Origin: Amorphochlora amoebiformis
Taxonomy: Eukaryota > Cercozoa > Chlorarachniophyceae
Direction of reading: 5' to 3'
DNA: 64,000 nucleotides
Assembly (NCBI GenBank): GCA_054601695.1
Contig: BAAHQB010000088.1
Location: 372,001-436,000, forward strand
Below, in pieces: positions 22,855 to 37,865 of the stretch. A program made the translations under genes and the position numbers. How positions within the stretch are numbered: position 1 is the stretch's first letter; every line of letters starts with the position of its first letter. The notes under the pieces are model-generated. The model searched no databases and was not told the DNA's origin. It was given only the letters and a program-made list of their open reading frames with translations.

Positions 22855-23746
22855 ATGGCGCTCTGTCGCCTGGGCAGACGTCTTCTAGCCTCCCATCCAG
22901 GAATTCGCCCCTTTTCACGTACAAGCTGTGGACAGGAGTCACCCGAAGATAAAGCAATTGGGTTTTTGGTTACAATCGGCCATGAGAGGCATATAGCCGT
23001 CGGAGTTGTGGACGCTCTGCGGGAGTCGGGGATGACTGGCGGGGCGCTCCTGTCAATGGTTCGACAGGTAAAAAAATGCGGTCTTGCACTGCCCGAATAC
23101 TCATGCTTAAAATCCATCATGCGAATCAATTTGTGGAGCATTTTTTGACTCATGATACGCGAATTCTCGCCGAATTCATCATGCGAGATATGCCAAATCT
23201 GACACACCATAATCCCCTCCGAAATTCTTCACCTGCCTCGATACCCTCCCCAAATCTTGTTAAAAGTTTCTCTCCAATCTTGTTGTTCTTCCTACCCTGA
23301 CTCCGAACCTCAACCTCAGCTCGCCGGTAGATGGGAAGTTGGAGAGGATGAGGGCTTAGAGGCTCTGGTGGCCTCCGTGCGTCAATCTCTCGACCTCAAG
23401 GTCCTAGCCACCTTGCCCCTAACAATCACATGATCAATTTCAAGCCTCATCCCAGGCCGGGAAGATTGGTGTGAAATTCTGGTGTATCCCTCCAAATTGC
23501 TGGGCGTCCGGAGAGGCCCAGGTGAGATGGTCCAGTGCTAGCAACCCAAACATGACCCTACCCCATTGTATTCGTTCACCACTCCCAGCATTACAGCTCG
23601 GCGCTAGTCCAAAAGACTTTCTGTTGTATTCATTACATATATACATATATATATATATATATATATGTACTTGTATATATTGCATATCTTAGCAGAAGAA
23701 ATGACAGAGCCATCGATGTGAATATATACAACTATACATGTATATA

Positions 23747-23792
<46 letters not shown>

Positions 23793-23912
23793 GTGCTTAT
23801 ATATATAACGCATGTACTAGGAAGGAGAAGAGAAGACAGAGACGATCGATGTCGAAAAAGTTGGCTTTCAAGTCGAAGCCCTAGAAGGTAGCATTCACAT
23901 AATGTATAAATA

Positions 23913-23955
<43 letters not shown>

Positions 23956-23995
23956 TTACAAAATATATATATATATATATAAATACATATGTATG

Positions 23996-24035
<40 letters not shown>

Positions 24036-24395
24036 AGTGTATTTGAATACTAACCTTCGATGTATGTAATGTCTACTTATGTGTGTATGTAGTTATAAAA
24101 TGGATGTATTTTTACTGTGTTTTTAGGTATTTATTTTTGCATGTATTTATGCAGGTATGCATGTATGAATGTATGCATGTATGTATGTACACATATTATG
24201 TATGTATGTATGCATGAATCTTTGTATGTATGTCCGTATGTAAGTTTGTATGTATGTCACAAACCGAAGAGATCTAACACGCCCGAATGTCATGCTTAGC
24301 CCACATACAACAAACAACAAACCATACTTAAAGAAAAGGCTGCAAAAACGTTAATGTACATATGTATGTAAGTGTGTATGTATGTATCTACATGT

Positions 24396-24464
<69 letters not shown>

Positions 24465-24836
24465 GGAAATATATATGTGTATATATGTGTGTATATTTTA
24501 TATATATATGTATATATATAAATAATTTTTTTTTTATATATTATATATATATATATACATGGGTATATATATATTCATACATATTTATATACCCACAGGA
24601 ACATATGTGTGCGCATATACATATATTTCTGTATTTACGTAATTATACTTGTAGATTTTTGCACGCTATTTACATAGTTATATATTACATATTCAAATGT
24701 ATCTGTATGTGTAAATATATATATATATACATATATATACATGTATATATATATATATATTATGATATTATTTCTTTTCTCATAATCTCATATCTAACAC
24801 CTTAGGCATGCTAAACATGGACGTATATTACATATA

Positions 24837-24907
<71 letters not shown>

Positions 24908-25074
24908 AATATTGCAACAATATACATAACAATAGGCATGTCGATAACAGACGTCGCGAAATATGGGGATGGACAAGGGGCATCGGTTTTAGGTATTTAT
25001 TCCATCTAATACATATACATATATATATATATATATACATGTATGTATATAAATGTAAACGGGTGTTAAAATCT

Positions 25075-25110
<36 letters not shown>

Positions 25111-25218
25111 AGATACAAATTGTAGTAAATATATATATATATATACATATATATATAAAAGAAATATTAAAAACACATGCTTATAAATATGATATATATA
25201 CTGTATACATACATACAC

Positions 25219-25253
<35 letters not shown>

Positions 25254-25778
25254 AAAAATATACATATACATACAAAAATAAATTTCACCACACAAATCAC
25301 CCTCGAAAACTCAGTCCTGAGCCTAAATCTAGACTTCTAGAACTCCAACATCCCACCAGCCTCACTGTAACTTCAATACCAACCAAATTCACATGTCAGG
25401 AGAATACTTAGAGTGTGCGTGTAGCGGGGTAATGGCATGTTCGACTTGTCAGGTGAGACTTTACCTTGGATTTTGTACCTTAAAAAAAAAAAAAGAGCTT
25501 CCTTATGGTTCTCTCTATCTCTCTTTCTATTTCTGTTTCTCTCTTTATCTCTCTCTCCTCCTCTCGCTCTCCCCCTCCCTCTCTGGCTTCTCGAGAGTTT
25601 TCTAGTGGCGTATCTGGCGCATATGTCTTCCTTTCCTCTCCTACATATCTCTCTCTCTCTTCTCTTCCTCGCCTCTTTCCCCATTTCCTCTTCTCTCTTT
25701 CTTTTCTCGCTCTCTTTCCTTAAATCTCTCATTTTCTCTCTCTCTCTCGCTCGCTTATAAATATATATAAATATATAA

Positions 25779-25814
<36 letters not shown>

Positions 25815-26011
25815 GTGTATACGTGTGTGTATATTTAGGTAGATATTTATATGTATGTGCATATGATTATATGTACATATTCACACATCTATATATATGT
25901 ATGTATGTATTTATACACATATATATGTATATATATAAATGTAAATTTATCCATATATACATATATATATATATATGTAAATATATATTATATACATATA
26001 TATATACATAC

Positions 26012-26076
<65 letters not shown>

Positions 26077-26781
26077 ATATGTATAGAAGTGAAAAGAGAG
26101 AGATACGAGAGAAAAAGGGAAGAGAGAGAAGGAAAACAGAGACAGAAAAGAGTGGGTGAAGAAAGGGTGCACGGAGAGGCAGAGGACAGCGTATATATGC
26201 ATAAATATATATCCATACATTCATACATGTATGTACACATATACACATATATATGTTTATATATATAATAGATGTATGTATATATGTACATATACGTCTG
26301 AATGAAATGCAATATGTGTAACATGTTTCTATTTATATATATATACACTAATAGATACATACATATATATATATAGGAATGAGCGTAAATGAATATAATT
26401 ATATATATATATATTTATATTTATATATAAAATCTATTGATATATATATATATATATGTATACATATATAGATATAATATATATATGCATATATATATAT
26501 ATATATGTATGTATACAGGTGGTAGTAGACGATGAGTGGTTTAAAGCTGTAGGGGAGCCTGAGGTTATCTTTAACATATGTATATATGTACATGCACATA
26601 TCTATATATATATATACATATATATTCATATATATATATATATATATAATATGTATATATATAGGTAGATATATACATATATGTATACATATATATTTAT
26701 GCACAAAATAAGCATTGTATATATATGTATGTAGTTATGTTATAGATATATATATAAAATATGGACATATAAACATACATA

Positions 26782-26815
<34 letters not shown>

Positions 26816-26919
26816 GTATATATAATATAAGCAAATAAGGTATACATTCATATATATATAATACATATGTAAATATTTATGTAAACGTGTCTATGAATAT
26901 TCGAACAAAAAAATAATTT

Positions 26920-26958
<39 letters not shown>

Positions 26959-27773
26959 CTTCTCAATATGTTAAAAATTCTATTTAATGTAAAAGTACAT
27001 TATAATACGAAATATCTATAGAATGTATACGTATTATGTTATAACTTCAACCTTAAGCCGACCCCTAAGCCGACCCCTAATCCACACTTGCACTGTATTT
27101 GTACCCCAAATCCCATCTTTCTACACACTAACTAACCCTAGCTAACCCTAGTTCCGACCCTGAACCTAGCCCTAACCCTAGCTGAGTCAATGGTCCTCGG
27201 ACTACGACATGCTGAATAATCTGATCCTAACCCTAGCTTCCAGCGTATTCGTAACCCTTGTCACATAGAGTACATCCTATATATAAATATATATATACAT
27301 GTGTATATATATATATATATTTATATAAATATATATATAGAAATATACATATATATATATATATATGAACGTGTACATATATATATTTAATGTTTTCGCA
27401 TACTATACATGCAACGGAAAATACATAGGTATTCATTTATAAATATATATATATATACGTATATATATATATATATATATGTACGCTACAAAGTGGCACG
27501 TGAACTAACTATTCCACTCAACCCTGTAACTAACCATAATCTAACCCTAACCCTAACCCTAACCCTAACTCTAACTCTATGCTAAAATATCCCTAACCTA
27601 CTCCTAACCCTAACTCTTAACCCTAAGTTTAGTATCCCTAACCCTAAGCCCCACTGCAGGAAGCGGAACAAGATATGCTAGATCTTGCTTTTAGTCCCCG
27701 TGAGACCTCTAGGCTTGGATGCCAGGTTGCTTGGTTTGCATGGCTGTTGTGTAGTATCTGATGTAAATCTCTG

Positions 27774-27814
<41 letters not shown>

Positions 27815-28143
27815 AATATATATATACGTGAGACCTCTGGGTTGCTTGGATTGTATGGCTGTTGTATGATATCTAATGTAAATCTCCGTTATATATATAT
27901 ATATGTATATATATATATTATATACGCGTGAGACCTCTAGGTTTGGATGCCAGGTTGCTTGGTTTTCATGGCTGTTGTATGTTATCTAATGTAAATCTCT
28001 ATTGTTTACATGTATTTTGCGTATACACGATTAACAGTAACCACTATTGGTAGGTGGTTTTAACCTCCAAGCTCGAGGGTATGGTGCTTAAGCTACCCCG
28101 AGGTGCGAACAACATGATGGATTTCATACCGTTTGAAGGCTAG
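22855..28143 (+). CDS. FDX: Mitochondrial [2Fe-2S] ferredoxin (adrenodoxin type) with N-terminal extension, 245 aa
   Basis: Electron carrier for mitochondrial Fe-S cluster assembly in this family. Exons: 22855-23067, 23320-23400, 23456-23521, 23821-23887, 24936-24992, 25400-25452, 26519-26563, 27660-27725, 28054-28143; 738 nt, phases consistent, TAG 28141-28143. The cluster motif [10 protein letters not shown] (169-178) gives C-X5-C-X2-C. The fourth ligand is C215 in RLGCQ, with 36 residues between as in adrenodoxins. [15 protein letters not shown] and [17 protein letters not shown] match the family interaction region. Residues 1-25 ([20 protein letters not shown]) look like a presequence. 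Residues ~34-98 ([20 protein letters not shown]..., [18 protein letters not shown]) are not part of ordinary ferredoxins and resemble a small ACT-like beta-alpha-beta fold. If intron 2 is retained, a stop follows at 23431-23433, giving a 106-aa product, so two gene products are possible. The ferredoxin half is much surer than the fusion. Confidence 0.88.
25505..25755 (+). repeat. (CT)n tract in ferredoxin intron
   Basis: Pyrimidine-rich CTCTCT/TTTCTC text after exon 25400-25452; a GA-rich counterpart lies at 26085-26180. The remaining intron is (TA)n. Confidence 0.9.
27050..27659 (+). repeat. CCCTAA-family tracts running into a splice acceptor
   Basis: Two interstitial CCCTAA patches (27050-27240 and 27536-27650) in the intron before ferredoxin exon 27660-27725. 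The second one continues as CCCTAAGCCCCACTGCAG, so degenerate telomere-type repeat acts as the polypyrimidine tract. Confidence 0.85.
27184..27228 (+). repeat. Dispersed ~44-bp element, copy 2
   Basis: GAGTCAATGGTCCTCGGACT then GACATGCTGAATAATCTG, with CCCTAGC before and CCTAACCC after; ferredoxin intron, sense. Confidence 0.95.
27826..28008 (+). repeat. Two echoes of ferredoxin exon 27660-27725 3' end plus donor
   Basis: The text GTGAGACCTCTAGGCTTGGA, TGCCAG|GTTGCTTGG and the following GCATGGCTGTTGT...ATGTAAATCTC (27702-27775) recurs at 27826-27892 (with TTGGATGCCA deleted) and at 27926-28008 (nearly complete, donor kept). (TA)n separates the copies. Confidence 0.9.
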
Positions 28144-28164
28144 GATCCAACTCCACGTTGAAAT

Positions 28165-28440
28165 CGAAAATGTCATCGTCATAGTCTAGTATTCTCCGAG
28201 ATACGACGCATTAACTAGATTAATCATGATCCATGTGTATGATCTACTATTCTAGCTAATAATCTACTAGTACTAGTTGTAATATTTATCTACTAGATCT
28301 AAGCCAGATCGATTTCATCATGATATGAAATTTTATGGTTTATCGGTTTCAGATTTATAATATGTACAGTAGCAAAGTGTGCTGCGATTACGTATACAGT
28401 GCACATGATCTAGATTGTACATCAGCTCCGGTCCCGTGCG
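28165..28440. other. CTAG-rich island between convergent gene ends
   Basis: CTAGTATTC, ACTAGATT, CTACTAGTACTAG and CTACTAGATCT text fills the 303-bp gap between the ferredoxin stop (28143) and the PAF-AH-like stop (28447). Confidence 0.8.
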
Positions 28441-28446
28441 TTAGTC

Positions 28447-28883
28447 TTAATTTTGTGTCGAAATTGAATCCTTCTTAACCTCCTTCATTGGGTCCCTCTT
28501 AACCTCCTTCGACTGCGTATCAGGCTCTTCTTTGCTGGATATAGATCTAGCATGTATATATATATATATATATATACATGTATATTATAAATATGTATAT
28601 TCTAGATATTATCTATGTTCAAATACGTACTGAGTATATATATCATGTGCTTACAATGCTATATAATTTATGGATGTGTAGCCTACTCTTGATCAGAGTT
28701 GTGGTATCTATATCTAGATATATACATACATATATATGTAGATACACACATATTATACTTTGGAACGTTCGGTGTCAAGGTCTTTAGAAACTTGAGAGTG
28801 CCTTCCTTAGCCATGATCAAATTTGATAAATGCCCCTTAGCCTCTAGACAGAAAGCTGAGACATATGATATGTATACACAAAC

Positions 28884-28916
<33 letters not shown>

Positions 28917-29142
28917 AATGTGACTTAAACATATATATATATATATATATATTATGATTCCATATGTCTATTTAATATATATACATCTATATAATTAATT
29001 ATATATATATATATGTATATATATAGGTATATATCTATTATGATTATATATATATATATATATATGTCTATTTAATATATGTACATATCTTCAAATTCGA
29101 TAAATGCCCCCTAGACAGAAAGCTGAGACATATTACACAAAT

Positions 29143-29181
<39 letters not shown>

Positions 29182-29216
29182 ATAAATTATATATATATAT
29201 ATATATATAAATATAT

Positions 29217-29268
<52 letters not shown>

Positions 29269-29788
29269 ATATATATTATGCATATTACACATGCCTATAT
29301 TATCTAAATTATACATGCATATGTCTCCAATTAATTATTACTATTATTAGTACTATTACTAGTATTATTACTATAATTATTATTATTGTTATTACTATTT
29401 ATCATCATTAGTATTATTGGTATCCGTATTATAATACTAATTATTATTATTATTATTATTATTAATAATATTATTATTAGTATTACCAGGTCGACCTGTG
29501 GGTACCCAAAATGGAAGATCTACGAAACTGATAAGCAGAAATATATGTACATGTTAATCATATATAAAAATATATCTGTTTTATGTATGTGTATATATAT
29601 ATTTTATAGATATAATAATATATATACATATATATATATATAAATATATAACATATATATATATATATGTATGTGCTATATATGTAGATAATATATATAT
29701 ATATATATATATATGTACATATATAAATTTATATATGTATATGAAGTGTATTATGAAAAATCATATATACCGTTTACAAATACATACA

Positions 29789-29825
<37 letters not shown>

Positions 29826-29862
29826 AATGTAATATATATATACATACATATATATATATATG

Positions 29863-29900
<38 letters not shown>

Positions 29901-30106
29901 AATACAGGTATACAACACATGTATATACACATCAAAAAATTCAGAAATATGGATTAGGATCTGGATTACGTTCTGGTATAAGGTTTATATATATATATGT
30001 ATATAGGTACATATGTATACATAAATAGATGTATGTCAGCATATATTATATTAATGTACATGCACATACATATATATATATATATATATTATGTAATATA
30101 TATATC

Positions 30107-30159
<53 letters not shown>

Positions 30160-31680
30160 AATATATAAATATGTAACAGTTAGCTCGGACAAGGGCTAAG
30201 TGGCAGAAGTTAGGTAATATTGCTCAAGATGGGGTTAGAGCTAGGATTAGGCTTAAAATTACCCTAAAAAGTTAGAGCCAGGGTTAGGGTTAGAGCTAGG
30301 ATTAGGGTTAGTTTAGGATTAGGGTTAGGGCTAGGGTTAGGGTTAAAGGGTCAGATCTAGGGTTAGGGTTATAGCTAGGGTTAGGGTTAAGAGTTGACTA
30401 GGGTTAGAGCTATGGCCAATTAGCTAGGGTTAGGGTTAGGGTAAGTGTAGGAGCTAGGGTTAGGGTTAAAGGGTCAGAACTTGGGTTAGGGTTAGAGCTT
30501 GGGTTAGGGTTAGAGCTAGGGTTACGGTTAAGACTTAGGCTAGGGTTAGAGCTATTACCAATCTAGGGTTAGGGTTAGGGTTAGGGTAGGAGCTACGGTT
30601 AAGGTTAGGGTAGGAGCTAGGGTTAGGGTTAAAGGGTGAGAGCTTCGGTAGAGTTAGGGTTAGAATTAGGGTTAAGGTTAAAGACTTAGGCTACTGTTAG
30701 AGTTATGGTCAATTAGCTGGGTTAGGGTTAGGGTTAGGGTTAGGGTTGGAGCTAGGGTTAGGGTGAAAGGGTCAGAGCTTGGGTTAAGAGTTAGAGCTAG
30801 AGTTAGGGTTAGAGCTAGGGTTAGGGTTAAGACTCAGGCTACGGTTAGAGTTTTGGTCAATTAGCTAGGGTTAGGGTTAGGGTTAGGGTTGGAGCTAAGG
30901 TTAAAGGGTCAGAGTTAGGGTGAGAGTTAGAGCTAGAGTTAGGGTTAAGAGTTAGGCTATTAGAGCTATGGCCAATGACCTAGGGTTAGGGTTAGGGTTA
31001 GGGTTAGGGTTAGGGTTAGGGTTAGGGTTAGGGTTATTGTTAGGGTAGGAGCTAGGGTCAGAGACTAGTGTTAGAGCTATGGCCAATAAGCTAGGGTTAG
31101 AGATACGGTTAGGGTTAGGGTTAGGGTTAGGGTTAGGGGAGGAGCTAGGGTCAGAGCTAGGGTGAGAGTTAGAGCTACGGTTAGGTAGGAGTTAGACTAG
31201 GGTTAGAGCTATGGCCAATAAGCTAGGGTTAGAGATAGGGTTAGGGTTAGGGTTTGGGTTAGGGTTAGGGTTAGGGTTTGGGTTAGGGTTAGGGTTAGGG
31301 TTAGGGTTAGGGTTAGGGTTTACTGTTCGTGAGAGGAGTTGGGGAGTGCGAAGAATGTCGACTTTTGTTTCGCTGTTTTTACTAGTCTGCCCATTGCAGT
31401 TTCTGATATATGTATGTATTTTTATGTATGCATATATATATATGTATATATATATATGTCTATGTATATATATGCATATGTATATATATTATGTGTGTGT
31501 ATATGTGTATGTGGTTATAATGTTATGCTCATATGTACATGCAGATATATTTATATATATATATATATATGTATATATGTGTAAATATACTTTTACATAT
31601 TGATAACATTCATATACATACATATATACATACATGCATACATGTACATGTGTAAATATACTTACACTACATATTGATAA

Positions 31681-31730
<50 letters not shown>

Positions 31731-31866
31731 TGTACACATCTACATGTGTAAATATACTTATACTACACATAAATAATATTCATATATATATATATATATA
31801 CATATATGTATTTATATGTACATATGTCTATGTGTAAATATACTTATGATACATGTTGATAATATT

Positions 31867-31915
<49 letters not shown>

Positions 31916-31921
31916 ACATAC

Positions 31922-31967
<46 letters not shown>

Positions 31968-32009
31968 GTATATGTGTAAATATACTTATACTACATATTG
32001 ATAATATTC

Positions 32010-32042
<33 letters not shown>

Positions 32043-32084
32043 TGCATATATGTATATGTGTAAATATACATATTGATAATATTC

Positions 32085-32115
<31 letters not shown>

Positions 32116-32714
32116 TATGTACATGTGTAAATATACTTATACATATTGATAATATTCATATATGTATGTATTAATGTATATATGTATATATTTATATGTG
32201 TAAATATACTTATACTACATATTGATAATATTCACAGAGATGAATATTCAACAGGCTTATATATATAATATTTTAATATGTGTATTTCTACATATATATA
32301 TATATTATTACTGTATACTATATATCTACACTATACATATATATATATATATATATATATTAAGTATACCGTACCCGAAAAGGCTGTACTGCCGATAAAT
32401 ATACATATATATATATATATATATATGTTATATAAGAGTGTAGGGATGATCCCCCGAAAAGGCTGTACTGCCGATAAATAAATATATACATATAATATAT
32501 ATATATATATATTATATTTTTATATATATTATATATATATATATAGATAGATAGATAGATATAACATATATCATATATATATATATATTATATATTTATA
32601 AGTGTACCATAGGGATGATCCCCCGAAAAGGCTGTGCTGCCGATAAATAATGATTTATGTTGGATACCTAATATATATATATATATATATATCATATGTA
32701 TATAGTATATTATG

Positions 32715-32746
<32 letters not shown>

Positions 32747-32820
32747 GGATGGAACAGGGTATTGTATATCTATAGGTATTTGTCAAGTTTATATTATACA
32801 AATATGAATATGTATTTATA

Positions 32821-32883
<63 letters not shown>

Positions 32884-33303
32884 CTTATATATTTGCATAA
32901 TACATCTATATGTATATATATATATATATATAATGTGTATAAAAATACGTATATATATATATGTGTAAAATACATAAGTATATATTATGTGTGCATACGT
33001 GTATAAATATATAAATACTACTTAAAAAACATATATATATATATATATATGTATACACATACATATATAGATATATTTTTATATACCTAAACACACCTTA
33101 GTTGTCTACAGATACACACATAAATACATACAAATAGATACATTTATATACAATTCACATTCACATTTATAATATTTCTATATATATTATATTATATATA
33201 TATATATATACATATTATATTATATGTATAGATTTTTATATACCCTTCTCATGTACTGCCTTTGGCCACTCCGTCCCGTCAATATAAAACCAACCTAAAC
33301 AAT

Positions 33304-33346
<43 letters not shown>

Positions 33347-33524
33347 TATATATATATAATACATAAAAAACACAACCCTGACCATATATTCACCCTTTCT
33401 CTCCCCACAACCAAAACTAACCCTAACCCCTAATCTTACCTAACCCAACCTTACCCTATCCCTACCCCTAACCCTACAACTACACCCGAGTCAATGGTCC
33501 TCGGACTAAGACATGCTGAATATA

Positions 33525-33572
<48 letters not shown>

Positions 33573-34897
33573 GAAAGCCTTTAGCCGAACCCTAACCTGC
33601 CTTAGGGTTCAAAGGCGGAGTAGGTTTAGGCCTAGGTTTAAATTTTTGAGCTAGGGTTGGGCTTAAATTTTAATCTAGGGTTAGGGTTTGGGTTAATCGG
33701 TTAGCGTTAGAGGGCTAGGGTTAGGGTTAGGGTTAAGGTTTGAGCTAGGGTTAGGGTTAACCATAACCCTAACCCTAACTCCAACCGAGTCAATGGTCCT
33801 CGGACTATGACATGCTGAATAATCTGATCCTAACCCCAACCCTAACCCTAACTCTAACTTTTAGTCTAAGCCTAAGCTTAACCATCCTTAACTGTAACCC
33901 TAAACCTAACTCTACCTTAACCAAAACTCTAACCCTAAGCCTTTCCGAATATTCTTTAACCCTAACCCTAACCCTAACCCTAACCGTAACCCTAACTCAT
34001 CTAAACCCTCCTTAACCCTAACTGTTAACCATAACCCAAACCTAGCCTCACTAAGTGGCGGAGTCAATGGCTCTAGGGCTAAGACATACTGAATAATCTC
34101 ATCCTAACCCCAACCCTAACCCTAACCCTAACCCTAACCCCAACCCTAACACTAACCCTAACCCTAACCCTAACCCCAACCCTAACCCTAACCCTGACCC
34201 TAACCGAGTCAATAGTCCTCAGACAAAGACATGCTGAATAATCTGATCCTAACCCTAACCCCAACCCTTACCCTAACCCTAACCCTAACCCTAACCTTAA
34301 CCCTAACCCTAACCCTAAGTGCAAGCCTAAGCCCCTGGCTTACCATCCCACAGTATTGCTCCTACATAATCTTTTGGATGTAACACCTGATTAGCTTAGG
34401 GTTAGAAAGTTACGGAGTTTCGGTTAGAAATTCTAAATTAACGCTAACCCCAACGCCAACCCCAACCCTAACCCTAACCCTAACCCTAACCGTAACCGTA
34501 ACCCTAACCCTAACCTCTAACCCTAACCCTAACCCTAACCCTAACCCTAAGCTCTAACCCTAACCCTAACCCTAAGCTCTAACCCTAACCCTAACCCTAA
34601 CCCTAACCCCAACCCTAACCCTAACCCTAACCCTCACCGAATCTAGGGCAGCTGTTGTTGCACCATAGCTGTCAGAGATATTAAAGGGAATTATACATAT
34701 ATACATATAATATATATATATATATGTATATATAGATATTTATATATATAGATGTATATATGTATATATGTTTGTTCTTATATATATTTAATGTATGTGG
34801 ATATGTAACATGTAATATATACATGCTGGTTATAGGTAGTATACATTGTCGATAGTAGATATCAAAATGAATTATGTATTATACATGTATGTATAGT

Positions 34898-34939
<42 letters not shown>

Positions 34940-35824
34940 TGTATATACCTATGTACACATATATATATATATATATGTGTATATTTTCTTTTATTTATAT
35001 GTGTGTATATTCTCATGTATACTTATTTCTTTCATATATATATATATTATTTATATATGTGTATATACATGCAAGTGTGAATACATTCGTAAATATATAT
35101 GTATGTATGCATACATATAAATTTACTTAACACTCCCACAAACATACATAAAGATGTACATATATATATATGTATGTATATATATAGATATTATATATTA
35201 TATTACAATTTATGTACATATGTATATGCATACACGTGTAAATGTGTTATATATGTACATATGTATGATGGATATGCATACTTACACACATATGTATGTG
35301 TGTGTATATACATGTATATATATATATGCAATATATTTGGATTACATCTTTACATATATACATATGTATACATGCATACATATATTTAAATATAGCATAT
35401 GTATATATGCATATACATATATAACACCTAAATCCCCCCGCAATAACAAAACTGGGGTCAATAATGCGTCGAATCTCCTCAGGTGCATCCTCACGAAACA
35501 GCATTAGAGGTCAAGATTAGGGTCAAGGTTGGGGTTTGGGTTCCGGGTTAGGTTTAGGTTAAATCGCCAGGTTCAGAGCACTTGGAAACTTTTTGAAAAT
35601 GTCTTGAGTACAAGAGATTTTTCCAAGAAATTTCTAAGTTGAGTGGACGTTTTAGAGGGTTCATAGATACCTTGAGTATGTGGTTTCGGACGGAATGGAA
35701 CTCTGATTGGCGTTGGGTTACTTGAGCGATTCGAAATTTCGTGAATAACTGGAATATTGGATCAAAATGTTGTGTTATGTGTATATATATATGTATATAT
35801 CTATCTTTCTTTGTATTATGATGA

Positions 35825-35856
<32 letters not shown>

Positions 35857-36296
35857 GTATATATAGATAGATGTGTTGATATGGTTTGTTTGTACTTCAT
35901 TGTGGGTATTGATTTGTTTCTACAGATAAAAATGTATATACATATATGATTATATATATATATATATATATATACATGTTGTATGTATAACATTAGATTG
36001 ATATTCCATTTATTACACCATCATAGATACAAATATAATTGAATATGCATATTTAATGTATATCTAAATGTATATACACATATATATATATATTTATATA
36101 GAAATATAGATATTAATATGCACATATAATATATTATGTATATATATATAGATATATTTATATATATATATATTTAAATATATATACAAGCACAAAGGCA
36201 TAACATTTATCAATACACATAGATAGGTGTACATATATTACGTACACACATATGCATACATAATACATATGCATATACATATACATATATATAGAA

Positions 36297-36343
<47 letters not shown>

Positions 36344-36409
36344 TATATACGTAACTACACATTTATACCGTGAGTTCGTCAGCATTCCAGAATATATCTA
36401 TTTATATAC

Positions 36410-36442
<33 letters not shown>

Positions 36443-36816
36443 CATATATGTAACTACACATTTATACCGAAAGCCTGTCAGCATTCCAGAATTGGCCTTC
36501 TAGCTGTGCGTCTGGATCTCTCGGGAATTCACAGGCAAAGTCGTGGCATTTCTCCTACGCCAGTATGTATTGTGGCTTAACTTATATTGGATGATACATG
36601 AATTTACATATGTATGGCACGTGTCTATGAGGGATAGTTCTGGCAATAACAAGGTATGAGGGTGTATTTTGGGTTGTGTGTATGTATGAGAGTAAGCATG
36701 GATAATGTACATGTATATATATATATATGTATGTATATATGTATACATATACATATGTGTATATATGTAAATATTATAATATGTATACATACACAAAAAA
36801 AAAAACTATGTATTTG

Positions 36817-36856
<40 letters not shown>

Positions 36857-36954
36857 ATACCTCCTCATCCTGACGAGGGAATACAAACCAAAGGTTACTC
36901 CCATCCTCCTTTATAATATATATATATATATATATTATATATGTATATATATAC

Positions 36955-36994
<40 letters not shown>

Positions 36995-37539
36995 TTAATA
37001 TACATGTACTCAAATACAAAAGTATACATTAAGGTTATATATGTGCACATATGTGTATATATAATTATATGGATGTGCAGGATATACGTAAATATTTTAA
37101 TATATGTAAATATGTTATCTACATATATGGGATATATATGTACATTTATAATTATATATATATATATATATATATATAAATATGTACACATACAATATAT
37201 ATACATATATATATGTATATATATATATATATATGCAAGTGTGTGTGTGTGTACATGTATAATGCATGTGAAAGTACTAACAATCTCTTATTTATAGTAA
37301 TTTTATTTTATATGTATGTTTATACATGTATACATATATATAGAGTATATTCTTATATGTGTGTATATATATATACATATATATAAATATCAATTAATGT
37401 AAATGTAGAAAAGGTATGTACAGTTTACACACCACAGACACACACACAGATATATATATATATATATTATATTATATATATATATATATATACAGCAGAT
37501 TTACACCACATATATACATATATACACATATATATATAC

Positions 37540-37573
<34 letters not shown>

Positions 37574-37826
37574 CATCACATTTGTTGGGAATCTCTCCAT
37601 TTACCCATGCAAATGTATCAAAATTATGTTAACCTTTCTAGCCCTAGGTGCCGAGCCGTCCTCATGAGCGATAGCGGCGACTACGTAGCCATGTCTTGCG
37701 AACTCTGAGAACATCTGAATCGAGTTCATTGTTCATTGGTATATATGTACATACATATAATATGTTTATATATATATATATATATATATATGGATATAAT
37801 TATGTATATTTATAGATATGTATATG

Positions 37827-37865
<39 letters not shown>

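Larger units (their letters stand above)
33360..34637 (+). repeat. CCCTAA-family arrays with four dispersed-element copies
   Basis: Mixed CCCTAA/TTAGGG arrays, in which two PAF-AH-like exons (34344-34386 and 34638-34668) are embedded or flanked. A short (CT)n tract is at 33525-33570. Open frames of Leu-Thr or Gly-Leu repeats here are artefacts. Confidence 0.9.

Noticed and set aside
30190-31603. Gly-Leu repeat open frame and similar Leu-Thr/Arg-Val frames
   Set aside because: Translations of TTAGGG/CCCTAA arrays.
36570-36650. Possible minus-strand exon [10 protein letters not shown] in the PAF-AH-like gene
   Set aside because: Requires a phase that the upstream exon 36861-36908 does not provide.
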